7,600 nt of DNA from Micavibrio sp. Lineage in GTDB: Bacteria > Pseudomonadota > Alphaproteobacteria > Micavibrionales > Micavibrionaceae. Positions 6,401 to 7,600 of this stretch are shown in pieces; positions within the stretch are counted from its first letter, which is position 1; every line of letters starts with the position of its first letter. Both the position numbers and the translations under genes were made by a program. The notes under the pieces were generated by a model that did not search any database, was not told the origin of the DNA, and saw nothing but the letters and a program-made list of their open reading frames with translations. Where the stretch lies: positions 1-7,600 of the forward strand of contig JALTZE010000008.1 in NCBI GenBank assembly GCA_027051315.1, read 5' to 3'.

Positions 6401-7000
6401 ACGGGGTCTATTCTCCTCAGTTTCAAAAATCTGGAGAATTCCTTTTAATCTTGATTTTGGGATTTCCACTTTATCATTGTAAAGGGTTTCCAAAATACAG
6501 GTGTTTCCAGAGCAAACCAAATCAGGATCGCAACTCACATCATCAAATCCCTGACAACCTTCAGGCCTTCCACCTGTAATAGCCCATCTAAGTAAATCTA
6601 TTCTGGACATTAAAAGGAAATTTAAACAAGCACCTCTATAACTACCTCCATTATATACCGCATACCATGTGGATGGACAGTTATTTTCAGAATTTGTTGT
6701 TTCTACCCATAGGCCATTTGGATAAGATCCTTTATATTCATATACTTTATCAGGTATAAAATATCCCTCCTCATTTCCCGTATATGTCCATCCACAGCCA
6801 TTTGAGTTATCACACCATCCCACTTTGTTATTATCTGGATTATATGCAGACCATGACATACTACCACTTTTGTCTATCACAAAGAGTATATTTGGAGGTA
6901 CAGATGTTGTTAAGAAGGGAGGTGTGGCGCAGTAATTATTTGCACTTGCATAAAGGAAACCAGTTAAAATTAAAGATATTGTTCTTATTAAAATACTCAT
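3425..7000 (-). CDS. pilY1: PilY1/PilC-type pilus tip adhesin with von Willebrand A domain
   Basis: The 1191-residue protein starts with a signal peptide of about 20 residues (cleavage after ASA). A von Willebrand A domain follows, with the metal-site motif DKSGS (43-47), the threonine region GGGTGT (245-250) and LASDG (306-310), so the metal-dependent adhesion site looks intact. A calcium-loop-like DWDADGDGNPD sits at 447-457. The C-terminal half is a Neisseria PilC-type propeller: LWDAGEIL (594-601), IRGD (668-671), LGDIIYSTPRIV (690-701), YYALDITDPENP (834-845), and DxDxDG-like loops at 783-791 and 931-939, where PilY1/PilC proteins bind calcium. Many cysteines suggest a disulfide-stabilised exported protein. 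PilY1 caps the pilus, acts in adhesion and counteracts retraction in studied species. The ATG overlaps the preceding stop (TAATG), with GAGGT 6 nt upstream. Having PilY1 ahead of the minor pilins differs from the Pseudomonas gene order. Confidence 0.93.
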   Translation of the reverse strand: MSILIRTISLILTGFLYASANNYCATPPFLTTSVPPNILFVIDKSGSMSWSAYNPDNNKVGWCDNSNGCGWTYTGNEEGYFIPDKVYEYKGSYPNGLWVETTNSENNCPSTWYAVYNGGSYRGACLNFLLMSRIDLLRWAITGGRPEGCQGFDDVSCDPDLVCSGNTCILETLYNDKVEIPKSRLKGILQIFETEENRPRFGALFYSSYIYGNKVYIGDYSNGQNADPDHPYTYLKRAINYVDPGGGTGTAPAMWEAYDYFKQSNDHKYNNGFSLEIGTYKDPNYFCDYNRENCTPVPCAKNFVILASDGQWNYGYIRETQRGTQIGQTCTIESGYEYNSADPVVPAYKMHKETLRTLTSLSGRNYNISVNGVYALGLFLGGTGEQSLKNIAVYGSFDTTNKDWPEGTNGSYWNGNGGQYPWKDCYMDDCGSGKGSACTPLPPSSSDWDADGDGNPDSFLSAKNALEIKESLLRFIRNILKKTSSGTSVSVLAERTTKGAIVTQALFYPEKYFGDQRVEWIGYLYTYWFLNTKLAQNIREDTDRNKKLNILEDKILKFYTDINGVLKIDVYDSDTSGNPTMLISTKNIEEISYLWDAGEILKNTEALERKIFVPCFGTYCSNISQNLTEFNTDYIDLFKNYLGTSLSEFPSCLGSDIETARKNLVDYIRGDETNTPSCRTRDTGNGIWKLGDIIYSTPRIVNYSNYSVVFTASNDGILHAFKVGKIDKINIGNDIVELIGDNLGSEIWGFIPQNALPYLRYLADPNYCHIYINDLSPYIIETDFDNDGKKELILIGGMRLGGGCGCNSSTNCINPPLDVCSDPANDTCTGRSAYYALDITDPENPIFLWEFSHKDLGFSFSGPAYIKRFDNSAVLHHYVMFASGPTSYKGYSSQSLKLFVLDLKTGNLLLKKEISSLNNAFGGKLFTNGLDVNNDGQTDFVFLGYTWKTGTATAKGGIIKIWTGSHNPNDWDFDSTMLNFSQNPITSQIETGKCFGKWYLFFGTGRFFYKEDDDSGINAIYGVPFGCDAENNCPTGTINPVLSATESLACGNIGDPTQGAWMLQLDDSGGSYLKERNIAKPSFVKNTVFFATTQPTSDLCGFGGLSRAWALNCATGDAINSTRCPGYTIENIQVKYLLQLSGGDIRQFGKLDFTEEGGRATKKVYGITSEEGGIPVLPGALKGEIILWIEK

Positions 7001-7284
7001 TATTTAACCTCTGTAATAGTGATAGCCTCTTTTGTGTTACACATAGAAGAATCTATCGCAAAATATATTAGTTTACCTTCGAGCAAAAGTTTTTTGTCAA
7101 TACTTGGAGATAGTTTAAATTTTCTCTCTCCTTTGCACATACTTGATATCACGTTTATTATTACATATTCATTTTTTATTTCATTAACAAACCCCCTTAA
7201 GTAAAGATTGTCACTTTGAGAAGAAGATTTTTGTATTAGTGAGATTGTAAATAATATTGCAAATAGAATGAAATTTTTTCTCAT
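7000..7284 (-). CDS. Small exported protein of unknown function, first gene of the minor-pilin operon
   Basis: I do not recognise this 94-residue protein. Residues 1 to about 23 form a signal peptide (MRKNF, a hydrophobic core, then KSSSQS). The mature part, about 71 residues, is beta-rich, with alternating hydrophobic strands around GFVNEIKNEYVIINV and GKLIYFAIDSS, which could suit a small OB-like barrel. It contains SSMC twice (47-50 and 79-82); Cys50 and Cys82 are its only cysteines and could pair. The start is supported by AAGGGAGG ending 4 nt before the ATG. The gene ends in TAATG, overlapping the PilY1 start by one base, so it is translationally coupled to PilY1. By position it may be a periplasmic partner or chaperone of PilY1 or a pilus-tip component; this is inference only. 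It is too short and basic to be a pilin and has no prepilin motif. Confidence 0.75.
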   Translation of the reverse strand: MRKNFILFAILFTISLIQKSSSQSDNLYLRGFVNEIKNEYVIINVISSMCKGERKFKLSPSIDKKLLLEGKLIYFAIDSSMCNTKEAITITEVK

Positions 7285-7355
7285 TATGCCTCCCTTATCA
7301 TTTCTTTTTCTTTTATTGCAAAATATAAGATCCTTCTATAAAAAAATCGTGAGGG
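7285..7355 (-). promoter_or_regulatory. Probable promoter region of the leftward minor-pilin operon
   Basis: This 71-bp gap between the histidine kinase stop and the small exported gene is the only sizeable non-coding stretch ahead of the operon. It carries ATCTTATATTTTGCA (7331-7317), whose TATATT could be a -10 hexamer, and the ribosome binding site AGGGAGG (7295-7289). No clear -35 hexamer is seen. A T-rich run follows the kinase stop without a convincing stem, so read-through from the kinase gene is also possible and the kinase may be in the same transcript. Confidence 0.35.
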
Positions 7356-7600
7356 TTAAAAAGGGATTTTTATAACTGTCAGGAAATCCCTTCCTATGTG
7401 TGTTCTAACCTCACCCCCATACTGGGAGAGTAAAAACTCTGCTATCTGAAGTCCTACACCTGCCCCTTTGTCTGTTATACTAACATCATTTTTTATGAAG
7501 ATAAAAATGTTTTTGTCATTTACACACATTTTTACATATATCTTTTCATCTGAGAATTTTATAGCATTTTCTAACAGGGAGAATAATATATTCTCAAGAT
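7356..7600 (-). CDS. C-terminal ATPase end of a sensor histidine kinase (partial)
   Basis: The last 80 residues of a leftward gene that enters from beyond 7600. The first visible segment, LENILFSLLENAIKFSDEK, is a typical N-box of the histidine kinase ATP-binding domain. After two strands (IYVKMCV and NIFIFIKNDVSI) comes DKGAGVGLQIAEFLLSQYGG, matching the G2 box and the last helix, then a final strand EVRTHIGRDFLTVIKIPF and TAA at 7358-7356. Between the G1-like KNDVSI and the G2 GAGVGL only about three residues remain, so the ATP lid and F box are nearly absent and the G1 glycines are missing. The phosphorylated histidine and any sensor domain are outside the window. By location it could control the pilus genes, as PilS does in Pseudomonas, but nothing here proves a partner. 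Confidence 0.88.
   Translation of the reverse strand, partial: LENILFSLLENAIKFSDEKIYVKMCVNDKNIFIFIKNDVSITDKGAGVGLQIAEFLLSQYGGEVRTHIGRDFLTVIKIPF

Noticed and set aside
5948..7204. Several rightward open frames of 60-116 codons antisense to PilY1 and the small exported gene
   Set aside because: None has a plausible start with ribosome binding site or a recognisable domain, and all lie within the strongly supported PilY1 and leader-gene frames.
7000..7284. Small exported protein as an additional pilin or PilE
   Set aside because: Its N-terminus is a classical signal peptide and lacks the Gly plus hydrophobic Glu5 prepilin motif.
7317..7339. Sigma-54 promoter ahead of the small exported gene, using TTTTGCA as the -12 element
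   Set aside because: The only upstream GG is 12 nt from the GC instead of the required 10, and the -24 context is otherwise poor.
1..7600. CRISPR arrays, tRNA or rRNA genes, insertion sequences
   Set aside because: I see no regularly spaced repeats, no cloverleaf-like conserved arms, no rRNA motifs, no transposase and no terminal inverted repeats with target duplications.

Overview
The window is a type IV pilus locus from an AT-rich bacterium. It holds two tandem pilin genes on the + strand, facing a six-gene leftward operon on the - strand that encodes a small exported protein, a PilY1 tip adhesin and four minor pilins. Low GC, very tight gene packing, many lysine, isoleucine and asparagine codons and cysteine-rich exported proteins would fit a thermophilic Aquificota relative such as Hydrogenothermaceae. 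That placement is an inference from style only; nothing here proves it.

Layout from left to right. Positions 1-47 are the first 15 codons of an unidentified leftward gene. Positions 48-267 are a divergent regulatory region with two inverted repeats, an 11-bp perfect tandem repeat and a probable promoter for the first pilin. Positions 268-720 encode the likely major pilin. A G/C-rich hairpin at 723-746 follows, best read as a leftward intrinsic terminator. Positions 762-1184 encode a second pilin with the same mature length (133 residues) and about 59% identity to the first by my hand count, but with no visible ribosome binding site and without the conserved proline 22. Its stop lies one base from the stop of the leftward operon. 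That operon, read from 7284 down to 1186, is: small exported protein, PilY1, FimT/GspH-type pilin, PilV-type, PilW-type and PilX-type. Its genes overlap by 1, 16 and 4 nt, are separated by 3 nt, or abut. Positions 7356-7600 are the C-terminal ATPase end of a leftward histidine kinase that runs off the window.

How they may work together. In known systems the minor pilins (FimU/FimT, PilV, PilW, PilX) and PilY1 form a tip complex that primes assembly of the fibre made from the major pilin. PilY1 here has an N-terminal von Willebrand A domain with an intact metal site and a C-terminal PilC-type propeller with calcium-loop-like motifs. The prepilin peptidase, ATPases, platform protein and secretin are not in this window.

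The most unusual points are the arrangement of the convergent operons, where the only visible leftward terminator lies beyond the second pilin so that the minor-pilin mRNA may run fully antisense to it; the divergent second pilin copy; the unrecognised small exported protein that leads the operon; and a kinase domain with almost no ATP lid.
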